64,000 bases of DNA from Bremerella cremea. Lineage in GTDB: Bacteria; Planctomycetota; Planctomycetia; Pirellulales; Pirellulaceae. Within the stretch, counting starts at the first letter, position 1; each line of letters starts with the position of its first letter. The notes under the pieces are model-generated. The model had not been told where the DNA came from, searched no databases, and saw nothing but the letters and a program-made list of their open reading frames with translations. The DNA is taken from assembly GCF_003335505.1 (NCBI RefSeq), contig NZ_QPEX01000024.1:310001-374000 (forward strand), in the 5' to 3' direction. The translations under genes were made by a program, and so were the position numbers. Of this stretch, positions 36,315 through 45,045 are shown in pieces.

Positions 36315-37391
36315 TCACTCGATTTTAGCAAGTTCGCACAGGTTCGCAGACAGGACGTTGGCCGGGCAACTCCAGACTAAGAAGAATAGGGCTTCGCGGC
36401 ACCAGCGGCCGACAGGATGCGATTGCAAGTAGCCTGCCCCTTTCGCAGAGCTGAGTGCAGCCTGGGTGATTCGCAGGACTAAACTGTTCGCCCGCGTACG
36501 AATTTGCATCGGATCGCACGAGGGCGTTCCAGCGGCGGCCGCGATCAGGTCGTTCTTCAAACTGTCCAGTTCCGCTTCAAAACGTTCGGTTGGCTGAGCA
36601 AACTCCGATCGCTTCTCACGCTGCTCGACGAGAAAGCGATACGCGGCCGTCGATAGCCCCACCGCCAGAGTCGAGGTTTCCAAACCTCCGGTGTTCGCAC
36701 CGCTGCCCCGTTTCATCACATCTTCACGCGGTCCATCAAGCACCCACTCTGCGGGACAAAATACTTGTTGAAAATTAACAGGGCCGGTCTGGCTGGCAGA
36801 AAGTCCCACAAGTTCCGCAGGCTCTCCAGCTTCAAGTCCGCTGACGGTGGTCGGTATCGCCAACAACAGTTGTCTCCCATCTTCCATACTTGCCCCAATT
36901 ACCAGCGTATCGGCAGCCTTGGCTCCGGTAACCCACGGGCTATACCCATCCAATAGATAGCCACCATCTGCCTCAGTAGCTAGGAGCACGGGCTTCTTCA
37001 AGTGCTGGCGGCTCGTCGTTAGGTGCGAAATGCCCACCGTGGCAAAAGTTTTTCCCGCAAGCAAGTCTGGCAGCAGCTTGGCTTTGAGGTCTTCGTTCTC
37101 ACTCGATGCGATACGGCGACAAGCTCCCGTGCGCTGCGTGATCACAAACGTAGTCGTGAGGCAAGCGGCGGAAAGCTCGATGTATCCCCGCACCACATCA
37201 TCCCCCGACCACCCAAAGCCGCCCTGCTCTTGGGCGATGAACCAGCGGAAGACCGCATGATCTGCACATTTTTGTAGCTGCTGCCCAGGCCAATCTGCAG
37301 CGGACTGCAAGGAACCAGACATTTCACTTAGCTGCGTACAAAGCGCCCCAAGGTTAGGTGAATCGGGCGTGATGATTTCGTTATTCGACAT
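36315..37391 (-). CDS. acyl-CoA dehydrogenase-like flavoprotein
   Basis: A 358-residue protein of the acyl-CoA dehydrogenase fold. Helical N-terminal part (ADHAVFRWFIAQEQGGFGWS), a central beta segment (FATVGISHLTTS, LDGYSPWVTGAKAADTLVIG) and helical C-terminal bundle are visible. Identity to classic members is modest and I do not see the usual catalytic glutamate in the expected place, so it may be an atypical flavin monooxygenase-like or non-catalytic member. I start at 37391 because GAGGTG lies 6-8 bases upstream; the frame to 37442 is less likely. It is leftward and apparently alone. Confidence 0.72.
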   Translation of the reverse strand: MSNNEIITPDSPNLGALCTQLSEMSGSLQSAADWPGQQLQKCADHAVFRWFIAQEQGGFGWSGDDVVRGYIELSAACLTTTFVITQRTGACRRIASSENEDLKAKLLPDLLAGKTFATVGISHLTTSRQHLKKPVLLATEADGGYLLDGYSPWVTGAKAADTLVIGASMEDGRQLLLAIPTTVSGLEAGEPAELVGLSASQTGPVNFQQVFCPAEWVLDGPREDVMKRGSGANTGGLETSTLAVGLSTAAYRFLVEQREKRSEFAQPTERFEAELDSLKNDLIAAAAGTPSCDPMQIRTRANSLVLRITQAALSSAKGAGYLQSHPVGRWCREALFFLVWSCPANVLSANLCELAKIE

Positions 37392-37779
37392 TATGCACCT
37401 CGCGAGCACGCTGAAATGAGTACGTGCGTTGGATGTTGGCACCCGGTTTGCGTTCGCCTGAGCAGGCTAACGCTTTCTTCACAATCCATCATTCCGCATG
37501 CTCATAAAATAGCAACCCGTTGTTTGCGTACCGTATCTTCCACGAAGGGACTCAACTTTCGACACGGTTTCATTCGATCATTAAGTTACGGCAAGTTGGC
37601 AAGCTGCGAAAGGAATGCAGGATAACTCTTGATAGCTCGCCACTGCTTGCAACCATAATCCTGAACAAACCATGGTTAGCAAACGCTTCCGGGGTCGCCA
37701 GTTAGTAGCCAACTCGCTACATTGCCAGTGTGCATCGACTCCGAAAGGCTTGAATGTTCAATTTCATAGGTGACTGCTG
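37392..37779. other. spacer between acyl-CoA dehydrogenase-like and phosphorylase genes
   Basis: A 388-base divergent spacer that should hold promoters for both flanking genes. Short open frames are present but have no ribosome binding site or protein character. I see no RNA, repeat or operator I could name. Confidence 0.5.
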
Positions 37780-39975
37780 ATGAGCCAGGCTGAAATGACA
37801 CGAACTGACGAAGAACCAGTGAAAGCACCCGTCGAGCTATCGGCCGATAAGTTGTACGAGAAGTGCATGTCTCTGGCCAATAACTTGTGGTGGACGTGGC
37901 AGCCAGATGTCTTCAACTTGTTCCGCGACCTCGACCCCATTCGCTGGCGTCAGTTGGATCACAATCCGATCGCGTTGCTCCGTGAATTCACACCGGAACG
38001 GCTAGAAACACGTGTGGCGGAAATGGTGCTCTACAGCCGCATCAACCACGCGTATCGCCGCCTTAAAGAATACATGGCCAGTTCCACCACTTGGGCCGAT
38101 ACCCACGCTGGTGTGCTGGGATCGAAGCCGGTGGCTTACTTCTCGGCTGAATTCGGCATTCACGAGTCGATTCAGATCTACTCTGGCGGTCTCGGCGTTC
38201 TCTCGGGCGACCATATCAAGAGCGCCAGTGGGCTGGGCGTGCCGCTGGTGGCAATCGGTCTGTTCTACGATCAGGGCTACTTCAAGCAGCACCTGAACGA
38301 AGAAGGCTACCAGATGGAAGAGTACCTCGACACCAAAGTCGAGAACCTTCCCATGAAGCATGCCGTCGATCCTTCCGGCAAACCAATCACCATTCAAATC
38401 GACCTTAAGGGTGGCAAGCTCTGGGCCAAGGTCTGGCAGATGAACGTCGGTCGCGTGCCGCTGTTCCTGCTCGACTGCGATGTCGACGGCAACAGCCCGG
38501 AAGATCGTGAATTGACCAGCCGTTTGTACGGTGGCGACGAGCGAACCCGTATTCGCCAAGAAATGGTGCTCGGCGTTGGTGGTATCAAAGCGTTAAAGGC
38601 TTTGGGCATTCACCCAGGCGTGTACCACCTGAACGAAGGTCACAGCGCGTTCGCTACGATCGAAGCGGTTCGCGAGCACATGCACGAAGATGGCATGAGC
38701 TTTGACGATGCCTTACGAGAAGTTGCCAAACGCACCGTCTTCACCACCCACACGCCGGTTCCCGCTGGTCACGACCGTTTCGACGCCGGCTTGATCGAAG
38801 AACACCTCGGTTTTCTGCGCGAGTCGATCGGCATCTCGCACGAACAACTCATGGGGTTGGGACGTGTTGATACGAACAATCAGGGCGAAACGTTCTGCAT
38901 GACCGTTCTCGGCCTCAAAGCTTCCCGCCGGGCGAATGCCGTGAGCCAACTGCATGGGCACGTCTCGCGCAGCATGTGGGCTCACCTCTGGCCGTGGCGT
39001 GTCGAGGAAGAAATTCCGATCGGGCATATCACCAACGGTGTGCATATCCCGTCGTGGATCGCCTGGCAGATGCTGCAACTTTATGATCGCCACTTCCCCA
39101 GCGGCTGGTATCAGCGGATGGGCGAATCGGAAGTCTGGCAATCGATTCACAACGTCGACCCAGGCGAACTGTGGGAAACCCACGCAACGCTGAAGAATCT
39201 GCTGCTGCAGTTCGTCCGCCGCCGTATTTCGCGTCAGTGTCGTCGTCGAGGTGAAAACGATGATGCAGTGGAACGCGCACGAACCGTGCTCGATCCCAAT
39301 ATCCTCACCATTGGGTTCGCGCGACGTTTCGCCACGTACAAACGTGCTGATTTGCTGCTGACCGATGTCGATCGTCTTGTGGAAATGATGAGTGATCCAC
39401 TGCGGCCAGTTCAGTTCATCTTCAGCGGCAAGGCTCACCCGAAAGACGAGCCCGGCAAGGCCAAGATTAAGAAAATCCAAAACCTGCGTCACGACCCACA
39501 GTTCCGTGATCGCATCGTTTTCATCGAAGACTACGACATCAACGTCTGCCGTCACATGATTCAAGGTGTTGACGTTTGGTTGAACAACCCGCGTCAGCCG
39601 CTGGAAGCCTCTGGCACCTCAGGTCAAAAGGTTGTTCTCAACGGTGGCTTGAACTGCTCGATCCTCGACGGTTGGTGGGCAGAAGCGTACGACGGACGAA
39701 ATGGGTTTGCCATTGGCACCGGTCGTACTCATACCGACACAGCCAAGCAAGACGCCCGTGACGCAGAAGACCTGTACAAGGTTCTGGCCAACGAAGTCAT
39801 TCCTCTGTACTACGACCGCGACGTCGACGGCCTGCCGCAAGGTTGGATCAAGCGAATGATGTACAGCATTGGCACGTTGGCTTGGCGATTCAGTGCTCAC
39901 CGCATGGTGGCCGACTATACCAAGCTGTGCTATGTGCCCGCCGCTGGTGGCTTGAGTAGCCAAATGCCTACCTAG
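37780..39975 (+). CDS. glgP: glycogen/alpha-glucan phosphorylase (GT35)
   Basis: Releases glucose-1-phosphate from alpha-1,4-glucan in the cytoplasm, using pyridoxal phosphate. The 731-residue protein belongs to the short, bacterial/archaeal phosphorylase branch (E. coli GlgP has about 815 residues). Key features are AYFSAEFGIHESIQIYSGGLG with the catalytic region, VYHLNEGHSAFA, GFARRFATYKRADLLL, and the PLP site EASGTSGQKVVLNGGLN, where K617 should carry the cofactor. It starts with a clear ATG and ends at the terminator at 40011. No other glycogen genes are adjacent. Confidence 0.95.
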   Translation: MSQAEMTRTDEEPVKAPVELSADKLYEKCMSLANNLWWTWQPDVFNLFRDLDPIRWRQLDHNPIALLREFTPERLETRVAEMVLYSRINHAYRRLKEYMASSTTWADTHAGVLGSKPVAYFSAEFGIHESIQIYSGGLGVLSGDHIKSASGLGVPLVAIGLFYDQGYFKQHLNEEGYQMEEYLDTKVENLPMKHAVDPSGKPITIQIDLKGGKLWAKVWQMNVGRVPLFLLDCDVDGNSPEDRELTSRLYGGDERTRIRQEMVLGVGGIKALKALGIHPGVYHLNEGHSAFATIEAVREHMHEDGMSFDDALREVAKRTVFTTHTPVPAGHDRFDAGLIEEHLGFLRESIGISHEQLMGLGRVDTNNQGETFCMTVLGLKASRRANAVSQLHGHVSRSMWAHLWPWRVEEEIPIGHITNGVHIPSWIAWQMLQLYDRHFPSGWYQRMGESEVWQSIHNVDPGELWETHATLKNLLLQFVRRRISRQCRRRGENDDAVERARTVLDPNILTIGFARRFATYKRADLLLTDVDRLVEMMSDPLRPVQFIFSGKAHPKDEPGKAKIKKIQNLRHDPQFRDRIVFIEDYDINVCRHMIQGVDVWLNNPRQPLEASGTSGQKVVLNGGLNCSILDGWWAEAYDGRNGFAIGTGRTHTDTAKQDARDAEDLYKVLANEVIPLYYDRDVDGLPQGWIKRMMYSIGTLAWRFSAHRMVADYTKLCYVPAAGGLSSQMPT

Positions 39976-40010
39976 TTGAGCTGCTTGCTTGTTCAGCGAA
40001 CGATAAATCA

Positions 40011-40041
40011 AAAAAAGACCTGCTAATGGCAGGTCTTTTTT
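40011..40041 (+). terminator. rho-independent terminator after glgP
   Basis: A stem of at least seven GC-rich pairs, extended to eleven by A-T pairs (around 40013-40023 with 40029-40039), has a 5-base loop and a run of six T. It closes the phosphorylase transcript. Confidence 0.92.
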
Positions 40042-40244
40042 CATTGGCAGCAAAACCTACGGCTCATCACGCAATTCTGGGAAATTTGGCCTGACACTCG
40101 CCTGCGTGCTTGCCATAATAAAATTCCTTCGATGGGTCGTTCCATTCTCCAATATTTTGGACTCCCTAGCGAATGTCGTGGTGAATCACGCACTGCAATC
40201 CGCACTTATCCTTATCTGCTTTTCCCTTCCAATGCGCCTGTGGC

Positions 40245-42455
40245 ATGGTAAACGAGATGAATTTCAAGCAACGTATTCAAATTGGCTTACTGCTTTCGCT
40301 GGCCCTTCTCTTGGCGATTCCTCTGACGGCCAACGCTGGCCGTTTTAAACGTGGCGACACGGTTCAGATATACAAGAAGTTCTGGAAAAAATGGTACACC
40401 GGTACCGTCCTTGATATCAGCCGAAAAAGCGGACAACTCAAAATCCAATACCAGGACGGCGGCCGTCTTAAGACCGAAATATTCGATGAGAACATCGTTC
40501 GCTTCCCTTACGAAGAAGACGCGATCGCTCCAGCTCGTAACTGGACCGATGCCTCGGGTTCCTTTCAAGTGATGGCTGCCCCGCTAGGCATTTATGGCGA
40601 CACGCTCAAGATTCGCAAGCCAGACATGGCCGAGCTTGAGGTTCCCATCTCGAAGCTGAGCGACGGTGATCAGCGGTATATCGATCGCATCCGCCGCTTC
40701 ATGGGAGGTGCTGCTGCCCCCACACCGGTTAATCTGCCAATTACCCGATTCGGACGAAGCACCACCGATAACGAGTTCCAGCCGGCAATCTCAAGCGATG
40801 ACCGTATCGCCATCTTGCCGGACCCGCTGCCTTCTTACATGAAGCTGAAAGAAGGAGGTGCCGCGTTTGGCCGGCTGGGTGATTTTAGCGATGGCGAAGA
40901 GTTCGGCGTGATCATTCCCGTGGGTGGCCCTGATTCGTTGGTTCTAGCGTCGGCGGAACGGCATCCTCGCAAAGGGGAAGCAACAACGCGTTTAATCTGG
41001 GTTTCCATTGCCGATAACAAGATTGCCGCTCAGCAGAAACTTCCACCAGAAGAATACGTACTGGACTACCACCCTCCATCGCACCGCCTGTTGACGTACA
41101 GCTACATCGATGGCGAAACGCTGGGTAGCAAAAAGAAGATTGCTTTAGCGATCTGGGAGGTCTTGCCAACGGACGAAATGGCTACACCAATTGTCCGCTG
41201 GGAAGCCCATCCGCTAGAAGGAACCAGCGTCGATCCATGGGCCCAGATTATTGACGGCCGGATTGTCTTGCAGCGATGGGACAAGGGAGAGTACGTCGGC
41301 TGGAATGTCGATCAAAAAAGCGTGGCGTACCGTCTCAAGCAAGAGTCCTTCCGCGACTCTTTGCCTGCGTTTAGTGGAACGAAGAAGTACGCCTTTCTAC
41401 CAGAACAAGATCAAGTCCGCGTGTTTGATCCCATGTCGGGCATCATCTTAACGGCACTTCCGGCCCCGAAAGGATCCAAAGCAGTTGCGCTGAGCGAAGA
41501 CGGTAAAAAGGCTGCCGTCCTCGACAACCATCAGCTTGCGGTTTGGGACTTAACCAATGCCAACGCCGAGCCGACTTATTTCCATGCGGACGATATTGGA
41601 CGGGTCTCGGTCAAATCGATGTTTTGGCTCGGGGACGACAAGATCATGGTCAAAAGCTACCGCGAACTTCTCCTGTTTAGCCTCACCCAGCGCATCGTTA
41701 TCTGGAGCTATCAGTTTGAATACACCACCAAGCATGGCGACGAAGAGCGTCCGCTGGTTCATATTGTAAACGACCACCTGGTGTACGGGGCCTCGGTTCG
41801 CGACAACAACCGCAACGAAGGGCTGGCCGTTGGCAATGTCAAACTGCCTGGCCCAAAAGTTGCCGATGTGTTCGATACGGTCAATCGCGAAGATCTAGAA
41901 ATTACCAAACCAGGCGAGCGAGTTCGCTTGGAAGTTCGCTGTGGGGATCAACTCAACCGCGATGTTTATTACGCCATGCTCGCCAAGATCGAAGCCAACC
42001 AGTGGACTCTCGACGCCGAGAACCCCACGTTAATCATCTATGCCGATGCGACAAAAGGGGAAACCCAATCGACAACCTATTACAACAGTTCCTTCCTTTC
42101 GCGCGGCTCAAGAGAAGTAACGGTGTCGTACGTCCCCAATATCTACACGCTCAAGGTCATGAAAGGAAATGACCTCATCTGGTCAAGCCGGCGGCAAAGT
42201 GGTTCGCCGATGTTTATGACTCTGCGTGAGGGAGAAACGGCCCAGTCGAAGGTCAGCGAATCGCAGATACCGAATGTTTCGTTCTTTAAGTACGCCGACA
42301 TCCCCAGCCGTATTATCCACAAGGATTACCGTCGTGGCCTAGGCACGACCCAGGTAACCACGCGCGGGTTGATCGCTGGTGCGTTGAAACCACCACCGCA
42401 GATCGATCGCACAAACAACTCGGTCGATGCGCAGGACGAAGATCCCTTCCAGTAA
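40245..42455 (+). CDS. secreted SHD1-domain protein with Tudor-like and propeller-like regions
   Basis: A 736-residue exported protein with a Sec signal peptide (hydrophobic run to LTANA-G). Residues about 30-85 look Tudor/SH3-like: RFKRGDTVQIYKKFWKKWYT and a conserved acidic follow-up. An SHD1 (SLA1 homology) domain spans about 110-155 (LKIRKPDMAELEVPISKLSD). The rest (about 165-600) has WD40-like beta repeats with DPMSGIILTALPA and LSEDGKKAAVLDNHQLAVWD, then a beta-rich C-terminus. SHD1 is largely eukaryotic but occurs in planctomycete proteins. Starts at 40245 or 40257 are both possible; neither has a strong ribosome binding site. The function is unknown. Confidence 0.85.
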   Translation: MVNEMNFKQRIQIGLLLSLALLLAIPLTANAGRFKRGDTVQIYKKFWKKWYTGTVLDISRKSGQLKIQYQDGGRLKTEIFDENIVRFPYEEDAIAPARNWTDASGSFQVMAAPLGIYGDTLKIRKPDMAELEVPISKLSDGDQRYIDRIRRFMGGAAAPTPVNLPITRFGRSTTDNEFQPAISSDDRIAILPDPLPSYMKLKEGGAAFGRLGDFSDGEEFGVIIPVGGPDSLVLASAERHPRKGEATTRLIWVSIADNKIAAQQKLPPEEYVLDYHPPSHRLLTYSYIDGETLGSKKKIALAIWEVLPTDEMATPIVRWEAHPLEGTSVDPWAQIIDGRIVLQRWDKGEYVGWNVDQKSVAYRLKQESFRDSLPAFSGTKKYAFLPEQDQVRVFDPMSGIILTALPAPKGSKAVALSEDGKKAAVLDNHQLAVWDLTNANAEPTYFHADDIGRVSVKSMFWLGDDKIMVKSYRELLLFSLTQRIVIWSYQFEYTTKHGDEERPLVHIVNDHLVYGASVRDNNRNEGLAVGNVKLPGPKVADVFDTVNREDLEITKPGERVRLEVRCGDQLNRDVYYAMLAKIEANQWTLDAENPTLIIYADATKGETQSTTYYNSSFLSRGSREVTVSYVPNIYTLKVMKGNDLIWSSRRQSGSPMFMTLREGETAQSKVSESQIPNVSFFKYADIPSRIIHKDYRRGLGTTQVTTRGLIAGALKPPPQIDRTNNSVDAQDEDPFQ

Positions 42456-42965
42456 CCGTCGTGGATGCAAGCAGAATGCAAAATCGGCCAGCGCGACGAG
42501 CACGCTGGCCGATTCGATTTCCTGGGATGTGGAATCCCTGGAATACGACTTGTTTAGCGGGGCGACCTTGAACGATCATCTCAAATGAAAGCCGCTTGCC
42601 AGCCCAGGCTTGGCTCTCTCGGAAAGCGACTCAGAAGCTTTCTCATGAATTTCTGCCAATCTTCATGATTCGTCAATGGCTATCAACGCAATACAGCCCA
42701 ACTAGCGTGAAAACGATCCGGTAATCGAGGAACTCTTCCCATTCCAGAGCACGGGCACTCACCCACCACAAAGTAGCGATTACGAGGCTGCTTCCTTAAC
42801 AAACTCGCTTCGCACGGTTCGCCCCGAACTAACACAAACGTAATGGTTCGCCCCCTAAACATTACCAGGCGTTGCCTCTTGGGAACGGAGCGTGAATGAT
42901 AAAGTGCTTTGCTACCCTCGTGGATAACGAGAAAGATACTTCTAGCCCAAAACAACAAGCGTGTC
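42456..42965. other. spacer with stem-loop and short direct repeats
   Basis: A 510-base stretch without a convincing gene. It holds the strong stem-loop at 42482-42514, and two copies of GGTTCGCCCC at 42816-42825 and 42845-42854. A 94-residue leftward frame (42683-42967) exists but has no homology I recognise and no good ribosome binding site. Nothing else is seen. Confidence 0.5.
42482..42520 (+). terminator. stem-loop terminator after the SHD1 gene
   Basis: A 12-bp stem (42482-42493 with 42503-42514), with a 9-base loop, is followed by CGATTT. It lies about 27 bases past the stop. The stem is strong; the T-run is short. Confidence 0.7.
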
Positions 42966-43568
42966 ATGAAAGCCTCTCCCCCTGATCGAGTTCACGTTGC
43001 GATCACGCATCAGGCCAAGCCCGGCAAGGAAGCCGAATACGAGGCTGCCTTGCGCGAGTTCGCACGCACTTCACTACACGAGCCTGGCACCACCGGCGTA
43101 CTGCTTCTGGCTCCTGTTCCTGGAACGTACGGGTGCGAGTTTGGTATCTTGCGATCGTTTGAAAGCCAAGAAGCCTGTGACGCGTTTTACCAGTCAGAGC
43201 GGTTTCGAGAATTCTACGAACGAACCAAACCGCTGGTGGTCGATAAAGGAGTTCGCCGAAAACTGCACGGACTTGAGGCTTTCTTCCGTACTCCCAATTC
43301 CAATCCGCCTCCTAAATGGAAGATGGCCATCATCACTTGGTTGGCCGTGTTCCCCAGTTCCTGGCTATGGTCGACGGCACTTCCGCCTCTGCTGCCGAAC
43401 TTGCCAGATCTGTTCGTGCGTGCTTTAGTCAACGTTTTCGTCGTGATCACCTTGGCCTGGCTCGTTATGCCGTGGTTTACGCGTTGGTTCATACCGTGGC
43501 TTTACCCTCCAGTACAACACATCGGCCTTCCCAGCCAAGCTGCGACCGCGACCTCGCCACAAGATTAA
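42966..43568 (+). CDS. antibiotic biosynthesis monooxygenase-domain protein with membrane tail
   Basis: A 200-residue protein with an N-terminal ABM ferredoxin-like domain (about 5-95: VHVAITHQAKPGKEAEYEAA, then GILRSFESQEACDAFYQSER), and two C-terminal hydrophobic segments (about 118-138 and 145-170) after PPPKWKMAIITWL. ABM domains act as cofactor-light monooxygenases or heme-degrading IsdG-like enzymes. The membrane tail matches a known actinobacterial/planctomycete ABM subgroup. I start at 42966, where the protein begins with a typical MKASPPDRVHVA; the frame to 42909 adds 19 residues. Substrate unknown. Confidence 0.85.
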   Translation: MKASPPDRVHVAITHQAKPGKEAEYEAALREFARTSLHEPGTTGVLLLAPVPGTYGCEFGILRSFESQEACDAFYQSERFREFYERTKPLVVDKGVRRKLHGLEAFFRTPNSNPPPKWKMAIITWLAVFPSSWLWSTALPPLLPNLPDLFVRALVNVFVVITLAWLVMPWFTRWFIPWLYPPVQHIGLPSQAATATSPQD

Positions 43569-43662
43569 GAAAACGCTTTCTGGTTGCAGCCCTTAGCCAC
43601 GACTACGATAATAGCCAGCTTTCTACCTAAGACCATTTCGAAGTCGAACGAGTAGCATCATC

Positions 43663-44136
43663 GTGACGAATCCCGAGCTTGAAGATTCCCCACCAGCGGC
43701 GATTCGTTTTTCCTTAAGTAGCGTTATTCTATGGATCGCGATCGCTGCTTTGATTTTGACCAACGTCATGATGTTCCAAGAGATCCGTGAAATCAAATCG
43801 CATCTCTTATCCTCGCCAGCCAACGGGCAGGCCATGCCGATCTCGGTGGAAAGGGTTGCTCAACAGTTTGCCCAAAACACGAACAATCCTTCCACAGTGA
43901 CGACCAAAGTGGAAGACGTGCGTTATTCGCCCACCGAAGATACCTATCTGGTGAGCTTCAGTTGGACCATTACCGCCACCGGCAAAACGTGGCATTCCGA
44001 TGTGCGGCTAAAAGGCGACGGTTTTGGTAACTACTTTGGGCAAATTCAAAGCGACCAATACAACCAGCCGTTGGGTAGGACGAGACCTTCCACCGTGGTG
44101 ATTCAATCCCCCTCGCCGCTTACCGGCAATCCGTGA
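43663..44136 (+). CDS. small membrane-anchored hypothetical protein
   Basis: A 157-residue protein starting with GTG. One hydrophobic helix (about 18-38, SSVILWIAIAALILTNVMMF) anchors it; the C-terminal part (about 50-157) is soluble and beta-rich, with YSPTEDTYLVSFSWTITATG. It is probably exported with the C-terminus outside. No family is recognised. The preceding ABM gene lies 94 bases upstream. Confidence 0.65.
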   Translation: MTNPELEDSPPAAIRFSLSSVILWIAIAALILTNVMMFQEIREIKSHLLSSPANGQAMPISVERVAQQFAQNTNNPSTVTTKVEDVRYSPTEDTYLVSFSWTITATGKTWHSDVRLKGDGFGNYFGQIQSDQYNQPLGRTRPSTVVIQSPSPLTGNP

Positions 44137-44159
44137 CCAAGGGGCTAGAACGTCTGCAG

Positions 44160-44762
44160 CTATTGTTGCCCATCACTTCGAGAGACTTCTCCATGAGGCA
44201 GTGGCTTTGCCAGGGGGGCGCCGTTCATATCGAGAAAAGAATCGAGCGTGATCACCACTAACATGATCACCCCCATCGCCAACTTTCCGACTGTCCCCAG
44301 AATACGGCCAATAAAGGCTCCTTTACCGATCGCAAAGCGTTCTTCGGACGTCTTCTGGGTATTGTGTTCTCCCGCCCAAGCCCCGCCAAACGCCCCTAGT
44401 GCGCCTCCTAGCAGGGCACCGATCATTGTGCCGATAAAAGGGATGAAGCTAAGCAAGATCGCCCCGCCCAGGCTTCCCACAAAAGCACCCACCAACGAGA
44501 GAAAAATCCCCAGCTTGCTTCCTCCTTGCTTGGCTGCTCCAGCCGCGCCGGCCAGGAATTCGATAAGCTCCCCTAGCAAGGCAATCACCGCTGCCGCAAT
44601 CACGACCTTCCAGCTAACGCGGGGGTAATAATCGGCAGGTAGAAAATAGGCATAAAGGATAGTAAAACCCAGCAAAATCCAATTGCCAGGCAAGGTGAAC
44701 AACGTCGTCACCCAGGCAGCCATGTTGGCAAACATCAAAAGCGTGGCGGCAACGTAAGCCAT
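44160..44762 (-). CDS. DUF456 family membrane protein
   Basis: A 200-residue protein with about four hydrophobic helices and the Gly/Ala-rich middle typical of DUF456: LPGNWILLGFTILYAYF, GELIEFLAGAAGAAKQGGSK and GALLGGALGAFGGAWAGE. DUF456 has no established function. The gene is convergent with the 43663 gene and divergent from the deoxyhypusine synthase-like gene at 45046. Confidence 0.85.
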   Translation of the reverse strand: MAYVAATLLMFANMAAWVTTLFTLPGNWILLGFTILYAYFLPADYYPRVSWKVVIAAAVIALLGELIEFLAGAAGAAKQGGSKLGIFLSLVGAFVGSLGGAILLSFIPFIGTMIGALLGGALGAFGGAWAGEHNTQKTSEERFAIGKGAFIGRILGTVGKLAMGVIMLVVITLDSFLDMNGAPLAKPLPHGEVSRSDGQQ

Positions 44763-45045
44763 AAGAATTGGTGCCTCAGAGGGTAATTTAAAACTGCCCT
44801 ATTCTACGCGGCAAATCGCAGCAAACCAGTCAAGATGCCTCTCAGAAGCAATCGTCAGGTCGCTCCTAGGCTCCTCGTCAGCATGTCGGAGGCCCTGCTT
44901 TTTCTCTTCGTAAAGTCCCCATGGCATCCCCTAAGCGACTTCCTGCCCGATTTCGCTCAGCTTGCCGCATTGTTATAATTTCGCGCCTTGCACCTTTTAA
45001 TTTTGCCCTGGGCGTCGCCCCGAACTTTCCGCAGGAGAACTGGCC

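Noticed and set aside
42683..42967. 94-residue leftward frame in the spacer before the ABM gene
   Set aside because: It overlaps the start region of the ABM gene, has no convincing ribosome binding site and no recognised family.
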